64,000 nucleotides of DNA, from positions 136,568-200,567 of the forward strand of contig CAMYNL010000003.1 of the NCBI GenBank assembly GCA_947259705.1, in the 5' to 3' direction. The stretch's first letter is position 1; each line of letters begins with the position of its first letter. Below, piece after piece: positions 27,889-35,927 of the stretch. The notes under the pieces were generated by a model. The model was given only the letters and a program-made list of their open reading frames with translations. It made no database searches and had not been told where the DNA came from. This stretch comes from an uncultured Gammaproteobacteria bacterium (GTDB lineage Bacteria > Pseudomonadota > Gammaproteobacteria > Arenicellales > JAANXG01). A program made the position numbers and the translations under genes.

Positions 27889-28962
27889 CTAGCCGCGCTG
27901 AAGCAGTTCCCGTAGGTCGATGATGGCCGCGTTCGCGCGCGCGATGTAATTGGCCATGATCAGGGAGTAATTGGCAAACAGCCCGAAACCACTGCCGTTG
28001 AGGATGACGGGGCTGAGGGTGGACTGCTGCGTGGCCTCGAGTTCCCGGATGATCTGGCGCAGCGAGATCAGGGCATTCTTTTTGCTGAGAATCGCTTCGA
28101 AGTCCACTTCCACCGCCTTGAGGATGTGCAGCAATGCCCAGGTCGCGCCGCGGGATTCATAAAACACGTCGTCGATTTCCAGCCACGGCGTTTTGACCAC
28201 CATTGCGCCGGGTGAATCGGTGGACTGCTGAGCCTCCGGGTCGCCGGCCAGGTCGGTGTTGACACGCATCTGGCCGACGCTTGCGCTCAGACGCTGGGAC
28301 AGGCTGCCGAGCCGCTTCTCCATGATCTCCAGATACTGGCGCAGGTTGTCGGCGCGGGCGAAGAACTCGGCCTGGTTCTGCCCTGACGCGTGCAGTCGGT
28401 CGCGGTACCGGATCAGCGACTTGATGCCGTCGGCATATTCTGATTCGGTGGCGGGAAAGATCCACGAGTCATTCTGAAAATTGAACTGCGGTTCCGCGCG
28501 GGCGAGGTCGGGATCCTCGATGGACTGGGACTGTGAACGCGCAATGTGGTTGCGCAGGGCGGCAGCGCCGTCGCGCAGCATCACCAGAACACCGAATTCC
28601 CAGTTTGGCATGTTGTCCAGCAGCACCCCGGGCGGCATGACGTCATTGGACAGGTAGCCGCCGGGCTTGTGCAGCAAATGGTCGCCGATCCGAACCAGGG
28701 TGTGGGTGAATACGAAGCCGGTCGCGGGGCTGCTTTGGGGGTCCGGCCAGTATGCCAGCGCCGCCTCCCGTACGTCGAAGAGGTCCGGCTCGCGGCTCCA
28801 GTACCAGCCGACCACGACGGTAAGCAGACTCAGAGTGATCAGCACCAGGCCCGCGGACCACAGCACGCCCTTCTGGCGCATGGTGGACGGGCGATAGGCA
28901 TTGGCTATTGACTGCAGACCGCGTCCCGCGCGGGCGGCTAGGTTGCTCCGAGGTTGCGACAT
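27889..28962 (-). CDS. DUF2333 family membrane-anchored protein
   Basis: 357 residues from ATG 28962; the frame continues upstream but overlaps the neighbouring promoter. One transmembrane helix at about 34-55 (GVLWSAGLVLITLSLLTVVV), then a long soluble, probably periplasmic region. Family landmarks: REPDLFDVREAA, GGYLSNDVMPPG, NMPNWEFGVLVMLRD and DSWIFPATESEY, and late ANYIARANAAIIDLRELL. DUF2333 is an uncharacterised family known from gammaproteobacteria. It has helical, coiled-coil-like stretches near 195-230. It is divergent from the aspartic protease gene, with about 110 bases between starts. Confidence 0.9.
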   Translation of the reverse strand: MSQPRSNLAARAGRGLQSIANAYRPSTMRQKGVLWSAGLVLITLSLLTVVVGWYWSREPDLFDVREAALAYWPDPQSSPATGFVFTHTLVRIGDHLLHKPGGYLSNDVMPPGVLLDNMPNWEFGVLVMLRDGAAALRNHIARSQSQSIEDPDLARAEPQFNFQNDSWIFPATESEYADGIKSLIRYRDRLHASGQNQAEFFARADNLRQYLEIMEKRLGSLSQRLSASVGQMRVNTDLAGDPEAQQSTDSPGAMVVKTPWLEIDDVFYESRGATWALLHILKAVEVDFEAILSKKNALISLRQIIRELEATQQSTLSPVILNGSGFGLFANYSLIMANYIARANAAIIDLRELLQRG

Positions 28963-29070
28963 GGCTGTGAGGGCGGCACCTGTGTGGCCTTTGCAATGCT
29001 TTACAATGGTGGCGTATGCGGCAATTTCCAAGCCCCCGCCTACTCGGTCACGAAACGCAACCAGATCATC

Positions 29071-29580
29071 ATGACACAACCCGATCCGCGCCTCGCTAAG
29101 GTCATGGTTTATCTGTCCTGGATACTGCTGGTTCTACTGCTGACCTGGTTGTTCAGTGAGACGCTGGACCGGCAGCACAACCCGAACCGGGATCCTCAAT
29201 CAAGGAGCGTCGCGGGTGCCAGGGAGATCAGCCTTCAGCGCAACCGGCAGGGGCATTACGTGGTGACGGGAGCCATCAATGATGAGCCCGTGGTATTTCT
29301 GCTCGACACCGGTGCCACGCACGTCTCGGTGCCGGTCGCCGTGGCACGGCGGCTGGGCCTGCAGCCGGGGCGACGGGTCTTGATGCAAACCGCAAACGGG
29401 GTGATCGCCGTGCAGCGCACGACCCTGGACCGGGTCGCCATTGGAGACGTCGGGTTGTCAAACGTTACTGCGAGCATCAATCCGCATCAGGGCGGCGAAC
29501 AAGTGCTACTGGGGATGGCCTTCCTCAAGCAGGTCGAGTTGGTGCAGCGGGGTCAGACGCTGATCATACGGCAGCGGTGA
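29071..29580 (+). CDS. Membrane-anchored retropepsin-like aspartic protease (TIGR02281 type)
   Basis: 169 residues. A single transmembrane helix (about 13-30, VLLLTWLFSE at its end) anchors a periplasmic domain. The retropepsin active-site motif LLDTGATHVSVP lies near 85-96, and a partner glycine motif (LLGMAFLKQVEL) near the C-terminus, the size and order of the clan AA single-domain bacterial family. Such proteins act as dimers, one Asp from each; substrates are unknown. ATG 29071 starts the MTQPDP sequence; an upstream frame to 28954 is non-coding. A TACAAT -10 candidate lies at 29002-29007. The regulator-box array begins 13 bases after its stop. Confidence 0.87.
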   Translation: MTQPDPRLAKVMVYLSWILLVLLLTWLFSETLDRQHNPNRDPQSRSVAGAREISLQRNRQGHYVVTGAINDEPVVFLLDTGATHVSVPVAVARRLGLQPGRRVLMQTANGVIAVQRTTLDRVAIGDVGLSNVTASINPHQGGEQVLLGMAFLKQVELVQRGQTLIIRQR

Positions 29581-29592
29581 ATCGCCCGGCGC

Positions 29593-29631
29593 GTTCAGTT
29601 TTCGTTCAGATTGGGTTCAGCACCGGTTAAG
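29593..29631 (+). promoter_or_regulatory. Four tandem GTTCAG boxes, 11-bp period (response-regulator site)
   Basis: GTTCAG at 29593, 29604 and 29615 and GTTAAG at 29626, each separated by five bases. This six-plus-five direct-repeat geometry is how OmpR/PhoB-family regulators bind. A weak -10 (TACTCT) starts 11 bases after the last repeat, at 29643, close to the placement of PhoP boxes in enteric promoters. The likely binder is the regulator encoded at 30608. Confidence 0.75.
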
Positions 29632-29717
29632 CATGGCCGGTCTACTCTGTCCTCCACGTGCTGGACAGAGGCAACCGATCAACCATTCACACTGCTTTGC
29701 TGAACAGGAGCGAAAAC

Positions 29718-30263
29718 ATGAACCAGATCTCGACAATGCTGATCACCGGGGGGCTGATGGCGCTACTGGCGACGCCGGCGATGGCTGGCAAGGACCGGCA
29801 TGGGACTGATACCTACTACGATTATGCCAGGGTCATCAAGGTGCGAGAGCTCACAGAAATTGTCCAGGTGGACCACCCGCGGGAGGTCTGCTGGACTGAA
29901 CAGGTATCTTACCAGGTGCCTGGCCCGGCCCCGCAAACCTACACGCCGGAGATCGTCGGTGGCATCATCGGCGGTGCGATCGGCAACCAGTTCGGCAGGG
30001 GCAGCGGCCGCAAGGTCGCCACCGTGGCCGGCGTGTTGCTCGGGGGTTCGGTTGCCCACGACCTTAAGAACCGGCACCGGCACCGTCACACCGTCAACGA
30101 GCCGGTGCAACGCTGCGAGATACGGCACGAGTATCACGAGGAAGAGCGGGTCGTGGGTTTCCGGGTGAAGTACCGCTACCAGGGGCGTGTTTATCGCACC
30201 CGCATGGATCATCACCCAGGCGAGCGCGTCAAGGTACGGGTACAGGTCGCGCCCGTGCACTGA
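29718..30263 (+). CDS. Glycine-zipper 2TM domain envelope protein
   Basis: 181 residues from ATG 29718 with GGAG seven bases upstream. Signal peptide 1-23 (MNQISTMLITGGLMALLATP, cleavage after AMA). The glycine zipper (about 80-108, IVGGIIGGAIGNQFGRGSG) matches the 2TM family found in envelope-stress proteins such as SlyB-like and Rcs-related proteins. A His/Arg-rich C-terminus follows. Two cysteines (CWTEQ and RCEIRHE) may pair. It is the first gene after the GTTCAG array and precedes PepSY, regulator and kinase genes. SlyB-like proteins are PhoP targets in enterics, so a similar circuit is plausible here. Confidence 0.85.
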   Translation: MNQISTMLITGGLMALLATPAMAGKDRHGTDTYYDYARVIKVRELTEIVQVDHPREVCWTEQVSYQVPGPAPQTYTPEIVGGIIGGAIGNQFGRGSGRKVATVAGVLLGGSVAHDLKNRHRHRHTVNEPVQRCEIRHEYHEEERVVGFRVKYRYQGRVYRTRMDHHPGERVKVRVQVAPVH

Positions 30264-30286
30264 CCTGGACCGGTGCCGGGAAAAGG

Positions 30287-30292
30287 TATAAT
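30287..30292 (+). promoter_or_regulatory. Internal -10 box before the PepSY gene
   Basis: Perfect TATAAT, 27 bases upstream of the PepSY ATG. The best -35 (TGGACC, 30266-30271) has a short 15-base spacer. It could give the two-component genes a basal promoter independent of the GTTCAG array. Confidence 0.45.
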
Positions 30293-30318
30293 CGTGACTC
30301 CAGAAACCAGGGTGACAC

Positions 30319-30603
30319 ATGGCCCGCAACAGGTCTTCGATGACGAATCGCCTGCGTAGTCTCGTTTGCTGTCTGATGCTTGTTATGGCCGTCGGTCCAC
30401 CTGCACTGTGGGCGGATCAGAACGACGGCCTGTCGCTGGAACAGGCGGTGGCCATGGTTCGTCGGCAAACCGGTGGCACCATACTCGCCGCTGAACCCCG
30501 CAACGTGAACGGTAAATTGATGTACCGGATCAAGGTCCTGACCAAACAGCAGCACGTTCGCAACGTGTGGATTGATCCGGGCAGAAACGGCAAGAAGCGG
30601 TAG
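30319..30603 (+). CDS. PepSY domain periplasmic protein
   Basis: 94 residues: signal peptide (hydrophobic 14-26, likely cleavage near LWA at 30-32) followed by one PepSY domain. The domain shows the usual LEQAVAMVRRQTGGTILAAE start and YRIKVLTKQQHVRNVWIDP strands. Small PepSY proteins are commonly encoded beside PhoP/QseB-type two-component systems and are thought to modulate sensors or proteases in the periplasm. It sits four bases before the response regulator gene, supporting a direct link to the sensor kinase at 31290. Confidence 0.9.
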   Translation: MARNRSSMTNRLRSLVCCLMLVMAVGPPALWADQNDGLSLEQAVAMVRRQTGGTILAAEPRNVNGKLMYRIKVLTKQQHVRNVWIDPGRNGKKR

Positions 30604-30607
30604 CTGG

Positions 30608-31288
30608 ATGCGTATTCTGGTGGTTGAGGACGAGGCCGGGATCCGCGATCGGGTGGCGGCCAGATTGCGCCAGGAGGGATATGCGGTCGATTGCGCCGCC
30701 GATGGTGAAGAGGGCCTTTACTTCGCTACCGAGTATCCGGTCGATCTCGCCATCGTGGATCTCGGTCTGCCAAAACTGGATGGATTGGCCTTGATCCGGC
30801 GTGTGCGCGACGCAGGCAAGGTTTTCCCCGTACTGATATTGACCGCGCGTTCGCGCTGGCAGGAAAAGGTGGAAGGCCTGGAGGCCGGCGCCGACGATTA
30901 CCTGTCCAAACCGTTCCACCTGGAGGAACTCGTTGCGCGTCTGCGCGCCCTGTTGCGCCGCTCCGCCGGGTTGGCGCAGGCCAATATCACCTGCGGACCG
31001 GTGGAGATGAACACATCCAGTCACGACGTGAAGTTGGATGGCGAATTACTGGAACTCACGGCTTACGAGTACCGCTTACTGGAATACCTGATGTTGCATG
31101 CCGGCAAAGTGATATCCAAGGGCGAACTCACCGAGCACATCTACGAGGAGGACCAGGACCGGGACAGCAACGTTATCGAAGTATTCATTGGCCGCCTGCG
31201 CAGGAAGCTCGACCCCGACAACAGATGGAAACCGATCGAGACCCTGCGGGGCCGCGGCTATCGATTCACGTCGCGACCGGGCGACTGA
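30608..31288 (+). CDS. OmpR-family response regulator (PhoP/QseB-like)
   Basis: 226 residues from ATG 30608 (MRILVVEDEAG). Receiver domain 1-115 with acidic pocket Glu7/Asp8, phospho-acceptor Asp51 (VDLGLPKLDG), Thr79 (LILTARS) and Lys101 (LSKPF). The C-terminal winged helix (about 125-220) has the ELTAYEYRLLEYLMLHAG and VFIGRLRRKLD segments with GRGYRF at the wing. It most resembles PhoP/QseB-type regulators. It probably binds the GTTCAG array at 29593-29631 and so regulates its own operon. It ends one base before the kinase start. Confidence 0.93.
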   Translation: MRILVVEDEAGIRDRVAARLRQEGYAVDCAADGEEGLYFATEYPVDLAIVDLGLPKLDGLALIRRVRDAGKVFPVLILTARSRWQEKVEGLEAGADDYLSKPFHLEELVARLRALLRRSAGLAQANITCGPVEMNTSSHDVKLDGELLELTAYEYRLLEYLMLHAGKVISKGELTEHIYEEDQDRDSNVIEVFIGRLRRKLDPDNRWKPIETLRGRGYRFTSRPGD

Positions 31289-31289
31289 C

Positions 31290-32645
31290 ATGTCCCTGAA
31301 CCTGCGCCTGTCGCTCGCGGCCTCGGTGGCCCTGGCCGCGTTTCTCGGCGTCACCGGCATGGTGCTTGACCGTGCCTTTCAGTCCAGCGCCGAGACCGCC
31401 GCTGAAAACCGCCTGCATGGGCAATTGCTCGGTCTGCTGGCAGCGGCGGAACTGGACCTCGATGGAGTTCTACAGGTGCCCGCGGACCTGCCGGAACCGC
31501 GCTTCGCACGGCCGGGATCCGGTTTGTATGCGAAGGTGGTGACTGCCGCCGGCGAACTGGTCTGGCGATCGACCTCGCTACTGGACCTGGGCCTGTCTGC
31601 CGAAATCCCGCTGAGCGCCGGGGCGGCGATGTTTACGCGCGAGGTGTTGAACAACGGTGACCCGGTGTTTCGCTACCGGCTCAGTACGGTGTGGGAGGGC
31701 GCAGACCACCCGCGACGGGTGTACGAGTTTTCCGTTGCCGAAGCTCTGGACGGGTTTCGATCCCAGGTAGCGGCCTTCAGGCGGACGCTATGGTTCTGGT
31801 TGCTGGGGGCGGCGTTCCTGTTACTGCTGGTGCAGGGCATGGTGCTCAGATGGAGCCTACGCCCCCTGCGTCGAGTCGCGCGGGAAATCCACTGGGTGGA
31901 GACCGGCGACCGGGAACAGATTGCCGCAGACTACCCACGCGAATTGCGCCCGCTCACCGACAACCTCAATGCGATGCTGAAGAACGAGCTGCAACAACGG
32001 CGGCGTTATCGCGACACCCTGGCCGATCTTGCGCACAGTTTGAAGACGCCGCTGGCCGTGCTGCAGGGACTGACCGAGGGCGGAGCGCAGGCGCGTGTCG
32101 ATGGCCATGAAGTCTACAGCCAGGTGATGCGTATGCAGGATATCGTGCAGTACCAGCTGCAGCGTGCCAGTGCGGGTCAGGCCACTTTCATGCAACCGTT
32201 ACCGGTGGCCGATCAGCTCGAAAAGGTGCTGGCGGCGTTGGACAAGGTCTATCGGGACAAACGACTTGAAAAGCATGCGGACGTCCCCGACGATGTGCAG
32301 TTCTATGGCGATAAAGGAGACCTGTTGGAGGTGCTGGGAAACCTGCTCGACAATGCATACAAGTACGGTCGGAGCCGCATCCGGGTAACCGCCAGTGCGG
32401 TCGCTTCGTCCCAGCACCGCCGGCCCGGACTGACACTCGAAGTCGAGGACGATGGCCCTGGAATCGCAGACGCCGTGCGAGAGCGGGTGCTGAAGCGGGG
32501 CGTGCGCGCTGATTCCCGCGTCGAAGGTCAGGGTCTGGGGCTGGCCGTGGTCATGGACATCATTACGGCCTACGGTGGTCAGCTGGACCTGGGGCGTGGC
32601 GCCGACGGCGGGGCGCGCGTCACCGCGACCTTTCCACCGAGCTGA
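31290..32645 (+). CDS. Sensor histidine kinase (PhoQ/QseC-like)
   Basis: 451 residues. Two transmembrane helices (about 8-26 and 167-186) bracket a 140-residue periplasmic sensor with no identified ligand site. HAMP linker (about 187-240), then a HisKA domain with His249 in LAHSLKTPL, the PhoQ-type H-box. The ATPase domain has NLLDNAYKYG, DDGPGIAD and GQGLGLAV motifs. It is an inner-membrane sensor partner of the regulator just upstream, with a one-base gap. The PepSY and glycine-zipper proteins of the operon suggest it monitors envelope state or cations; this is inference. Confidence 0.93.
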   Translation: MSLNLRLSLAASVALAAFLGVTGMVLDRAFQSSAETAAENRLHGQLLGLLAAAELDLDGVLQVPADLPEPRFARPGSGLYAKVVTAAGELVWRSTSLLDLGLSAEIPLSAGAAMFTREVLNNGDPVFRYRLSTVWEGADHPRRVYEFSVAEALDGFRSQVAAFRRTLWFWLLGAAFLLLLVQGMVLRWSLRPLRRVAREIHWVETGDREQIAADYPRELRPLTDNLNAMLKNELQQRRRYRDTLADLAHSLKTPLAVLQGLTEGGAQARVDGHEVYSQVMRMQDIVQYQLQRASAGQATFMQPLPVADQLEKVLAALDKVYRDKRLEKHADVPDDVQFYGDKGDLLEVLGNLLDNAYKYGRSRIRVTASAVASSQHRRPGLTLEVEDDGPGIADAVRERVLKRGVRADSRVEGQGLGLAVVMDIITAYGGQLDLGRGADGGARVTATFPPS

Positions 32646-32649
32646 CGCC

Positions 32650-33441
32650 ATGGCCTGGTGGGGAAAGCTGATCGGGGGCACTTTCGGGTTCATGCTCGGC
32701 GGCCCGCTGGGAGCGGCCCTGGGCGCTGTGCTCGGCCACAGTTTCGACAAGGGGCTGGGGCAGATGGACAGTGGGGGTGGCCCAAGCGGTGACCCGGAGC
32801 GTATTCAGGCTGCGTTTTTCGCCGCGACTTTTTCCGTCATGGGACACGTCGCCAAGTCGGATGGCCGGGTGTCGCAGCCTGAGATTGCCATGGCAGAGCA
32901 GCTGATGCGACAAATGCGCCTGTCGGCGGGTCAACGTCGCGCGGCCATCGGCCTATTCAACGAAGGCAAACGCAGTGATTTCCCGTTGGACGCCGCCCTG
33001 GAACAATTCCGCCGCGAATGCCATCGACGTACCACCCTGTTGCAGATGTTCCTGGAGATCCAGATTCAGGCCGCGTTGGCGGATGACCGCCTGCACGCCG
33101 ACGAGAACCGGATGCTGCTGCGGGTGGCTGCGGATCTCGGTTTTTCGGCCGACCGGGTCGAACAGTTGATACACATGCTGAGCGGCGCGGCCCGCCAGCG
33201 GAGTGCCGGCGATGGCAGGGCCGGCGGGCCTGGCGAGCTGGCGGCGGCGTACGAGACCCTGGGAGTCGGGACGGCGGCCGACGACGCTGAGGTAAAGCGC
33301 GCTTACCGCCGGCTGATGAACCAGCACCACCCTGACAAGCTGGTGGCCAAGGGCCTGCCGGAGGAAATGGTCAAGCTGGCGACCGAGAAGACCCAGCAGA
33401 TACGGACCGCCTACGAACGGATCAAGCGGGCGCGGCAGTGA
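32650..33441 (+). CDS. djlA: DjlA-type membrane-anchored DnaJ co-chaperone
   Basis: 263 residues from ATG 32650 (E. coli DjlA 271). The N-terminus is a glycine-rich transmembrane segment (WWGKLIGGTFGFMLGG onward to 32), typical of DjlA. A TerB-like helical domain follows (about 55-180, VMGHVAKSDGRVSQPEI and ADDRLHADENRMLLRVA). The C-terminal J domain (about 198-263) has the HPD motif in QHHPDKLVAKG. DjlA stimulates DnaK ATPase at the inner membrane and induces capsule regulation through Rcs in E. coli. It starts four bases after the kinase gene, suggesting an envelope-stress operon. Confidence 0.95.
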   Translation: MAWWGKLIGGTFGFMLGGPLGAALGAVLGHSFDKGLGQMDSGGGPSGDPERIQAAFFAATFSVMGHVAKSDGRVSQPEIAMAEQLMRQMRLSAGQRRAAIGLFNEGKRSDFPLDAALEQFRRECHRRTTLLQMFLEIQIQAALADDRLHADENRMLLRVAADLGFSADRVEQLIHMLSGAARQRSAGDGRAGGPGELAAAYETLGVGTAADDAEVKRAYRRLMNQHHPDKLVAKGLPEEMVKLATEKTQQIRTAYERIKRARQ

Positions 33442-33549
33442 GCGGGCGACGTGAGGTATCATTCCCGCACGGGCCGACGGATATCCCGGCACCGGCCGCG
33501 TAGAGTCGTTCCGGCACAGCGGCAGGGCGATCACCCAAAATCGGAGAGT

Positions 33550-34542
33550 ATGAATCAGATGGTAATGGCAATCAGAGTGCATACGCCTGGCGGGCCCGAG
33601 GTAATGCAGTGGGAATCAGTAACGGTACCGGCTCCCGGCGAGGGGGAAGCGGTGGTGCGGAATACCGCCGTGGGGCTGAATTTTATCGACGTCTACCATC
33701 GAACGGGCGTCTATCCAGCGGGTGACGCCCCGTTTGGCATTGGCCTGGAAGGTGCGGGCGTGGTGACGTCGGTGGGGCCCGGTGTGACTGACGTTCGCGA
33801 GGGTGACCGGGTCGCGTACGCGACACCGCCGACCGGCGCCTATGCCGAGGAACGGGTGATGCCCGCCGACCGGCTGGTGCCGCTGCCCGCGGATATCGAT
33901 GAGCGGACCGCCGCCGCCATGATGCTGAAGGGTATGACGGCACGCTACCTGCTAAAGCGCACTTACCCGGTGCAGCCGGGAGACGTGATCCTGTTCCATG
34001 CCGCCGCCGGTGGCGTCGGGCTGATTGCCTGTCAGTGGGCCAAGCACCTGGGTGCCACGGTAATAGGCACCGTGGGCTCGCGGGAAAAGGCACAGCTCGC
34101 CGCGGCGCACGGCTGCGACTTTCCGATCCTTTACACCGAGGAGGATTTCCATGACCGGGTCCGCGATATCACCGGTGGGGCCGGGGTACCGGTGGTCTAC
34201 GACTCGGTGGGTGCGGCGACCTTCGACAGGTCCCTGGACTGCCTGCGCCGGTTCGGAATGCTGGTGGTATACGGGCAATCCTCGGGCAAAATAGCACCCT
34301 TCGATCCGGGCATCCTGGCGGCCAAGGGGTCCCTGTACCTGACCCGTCCAACCTTGTTCAACCACATTGCCGAGCGGGACGACCTGCTGACGTCGGCGGC
34401 GGACCTGTTCGACGTGGTCGGCAAGGGCATAGTGAAGATCGAGATCAACCAGATCTACCCGTTGAGCGAGGCCGTACGCGCCCACCAGGACCTGGAGCAT
34501 CGCCGCACCACGGGTTCAACGGTCCTGATCCCCCACAGCTGA
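33550..34542 (+). CDS. Zinc-independent quinone oxidoreductase (Qor, MDR family)
   Basis: 330 residues (E. coli QorA 327). A GroES-like N-terminal domain is followed by an NADPH-binding Rossmann domain with AAAGGVGLIACQWAK and the GTVGSREKA binding loop. The structural zinc cysteines of alcohol dehydrogenases are absent, as in Qor. VGLNFIDVYHRTGVYP and the DPGILAAKGSLYLTRPTL segment are typical. It reduces quinones by one electron using NADPH. ATG 33550 has GGAG only three bases away; ATG 33559 is an alternative. Its 3' end overlaps the convergent cysZ by 27 bases. Confidence 0.93.
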   Translation: MNQMVMAIRVHTPGGPEVMQWESVTVPAPGEGEAVVRNTAVGLNFIDVYHRTGVYPAGDAPFGIGLEGAGVVTSVGPGVTDVREGDRVAYATPPTGAYAEERVMPADRLVPLPADIDERTAAAMMLKGMTARYLLKRTYPVQPGDVILFHAAAGGVGLIACQWAKHLGATVIGTVGSREKAQLAAAHGCDFPILYTEEDFHDRVRDITGGAGVPVVYDSVGAATFDRSLDCLRRFGMLVVYGQSSGKIAPFDPGILAAKGSLYLTRPTLFNHIAERDDLLTSAADLFDVVGKGIVKIEINQIYPLSEAVRAHQDLEHRRTTGSTVLIPHS

Positions 34543-35274
34543 CGCGGTGAACCGCTCTAGCCACAGCGCGGTGGCGCCAGCCACCGCCGCCGGCATAACG
34601 AAGAGATTCACGACGGGCAGCAGTGTTCCAGTCGTCACTGCGGCGCCGAACCCCAGGCTTAACCAGCGATGCTGCCCGACGCTGGTGCGGACCTGGCGAA
34701 AGCGCAGTTGCTGCTTAGACATCGGATAATCCAGGTATTGCAGCGCCATCATCCAGGCGCTGAAAAGCATCCAGGCGGCGGGCGCCAGAAGCTGCAGCAG
34801 GGGTACGATGAAAAGTAACAACAGGGGCAGCGCCCATGCCAGATAGTAGGCAAACTTGCCGGTCTCGTTCAGCAGGACAGGCAGCACATCACGAAGCAGC
34901 TGCGCCCAGTCCGGTGGCGGATCGATCGTCTGGCCCCGCAATTGGTATTCGACCGCCGCCGCCAGTAAGCCGTTGAAGGGGGCGGACAGCAGATTGGCGA
35001 CCAGGGTAAAGGTGAAAAACATCAGCAGCAGCAAGCTTATCCCGAACGCCAACCACAACAGCCAGCGGGCCAGTACCGCCCACCAGCCGCCCGCGGCGGG
35101 CATCAGCGAATCGATCAGACCGCCGAAAGCGTTCATGCCCATCAACATGAGCACGGCGAAGACAAGTAGATTGATCAACAAGGGCAGGACCGCATAGCGG
35201 CGACTGCCGCGGGCCCACAGCAGGCGAAACCCGCGCGGCAGATAACCTGCCCCGGTTACGAAATCACCGAGCAC
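34516..35274 (-). CDS. cysZ: Sulfate transporter CysZ
   Basis: 252 residues of the EI24/CysZ family with four strongly hydrophobic stretches (about 28-48, 66-98, 140-175 and 200-232). Family segments are GFRLLWARGSRRYAVLPLL near the N-terminus, NLLSAPFNGLLAAAVE in the middle and MALQYLDYPMSKQQLRF toward the end. CysZ moves sulfate across the inner membrane for cysteine synthesis. No other sulfate assimilation genes are in the window. It is monocistronic on the minus strand; a TTGTCA -35-like hexamer lies upstream but no matching -10 was convincing. Confidence 0.93.
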   Translation of the reverse strand: MLGDFVTGAGYLPRGFRLLWARGSRRYAVLPLLINLLVFAVLMLMGMNAFGGLIDSLMPAAGGWWAVLARWLLWLAFGISLLLLMFFTFTLVANLLSAPFNGLLAAAVEYQLRGQTIDPPPDWAQLLRDVLPVLLNETGKFAYYLAWALPLLLLFIVPLLQLLAPAAWMLFSAWMMALQYLDYPMSKQQLRFRQVRTSVGQHRWLSLGFGAAVTTGTLLPVVNLFVMPAAVAGATALWLERFTASAVGDQDR

Positions 35275-35366
35275 ACTTCATCCGATGTATGAAGATTCTT
35301 TGTTGACAACCGCAACCGTCTGCGGTCCGCGCGTCAAGCAGCCAGTTTTTAGCTAGAAATTTATTT

Positions 35367-35383
35367 AGATAGGTCTTCTATCT
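35367..35383. repeat. Short hairpin in AT-rich cysZ-queF spacer
   Basis: AGATAG and CTATCT arms around a five-base loop. The flanks (35351-35400) are strikingly AT-rich compared with the rest of the window. A run of seven As lies at 35390-35396 in the orientation opposite to that needed for queF termination, so its role is unclear. Confidence 0.35.
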
Positions 35384-35413
35384 ATATGTAAAAAAATGGG
35401 AAATATGATTCGA

Positions 35414-35803
35414 TCAAGGAAGCGTCACAAGCTCTGCCGCCTGCCAGCCATGGGCGCGGTGTTCGGCAACCACAGTGGTGTAGATGCCGCCGCGAACGTT
35501 GAACCTGGCGGTGATCCGCATGAAGCGCGGGTGCAGGGCCGTCACCAGGTCGTCAAGGATGCGGTTGGTGACCGCCTCGTGAAATGCACCCTGGTCACGG
35601 TAGGACCAGACGTAGATTTTCAATGCCTTCAGTTCCACGCATTTGGCGGCCGGCACGTATTCCAGCTGCAAGGTCGCGAAGTCCGGTTGGCCGGTTTTCG
35701 GACACAGGCAGGTGAACTCCGGTATCTCGATGCGGATGGTGTAGTCGCGCTGCGTGTCGGGGTTGTCGAACGTTTCCAATTGGCGGCTGGGCTGCGTGGG
35801 CAT
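35414..35803 (-). CDS. queF: preQ0 reductase QueF (type I)
   Basis: 129 residues, the short unimodular type. The active-site motif [13 protein letters not shown] carries nucleophilic Cys34 and general acid Asp41; [21 protein letters not shown] is the QueF signature with the substrate-binding Glu. The enzyme reduces the nitrile preQ0 to preQ1 with two NADPH, the only known biological nitrile reduction, in queuosine synthesis. Its product feeds Tgt and QueA (54872 and 53838). A minus-strand TAGAAT -10 candidate lies about 30 bases upstream. Divergent from smc. Confidence 0.96.
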   Translation of the reverse strand: MPTQPSRQLETFDNPDTQRDYTIRIEIPEFTCLCPKTGQPDFATLQLEYVPAAKCVELKALKIYVWSYRDQGAFHEAVTNRILDDLVTALHPRFMRITARFNVRGGIYTTVVAEHRAHGWQAAELVTLP

Positions 35804-35851
35804 TTTGTCTTGCTTGTGGTAATTTCCGGCTGGAAATTCTACCCTAAACAG

Positions 35852-35860
35852 TTATCCACG
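35852..35860 (+). other. DnaA-box-like site in the queF-smc promoter region
   Basis: TTATCCACG matches the DnaA box TTATCCACA at eight of nine positions. It lies 68 bases upstream of smc and 49 bases upstream of queF. A single isolated match. Confidence 0.3.
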
Positions 35861-35927
35861 AAATCACTGTGATAAATGCATTGTCTTTAAGAATCGAGAT
35901 CAGAATCCCCCTGCTGAAGGGCGCGAA

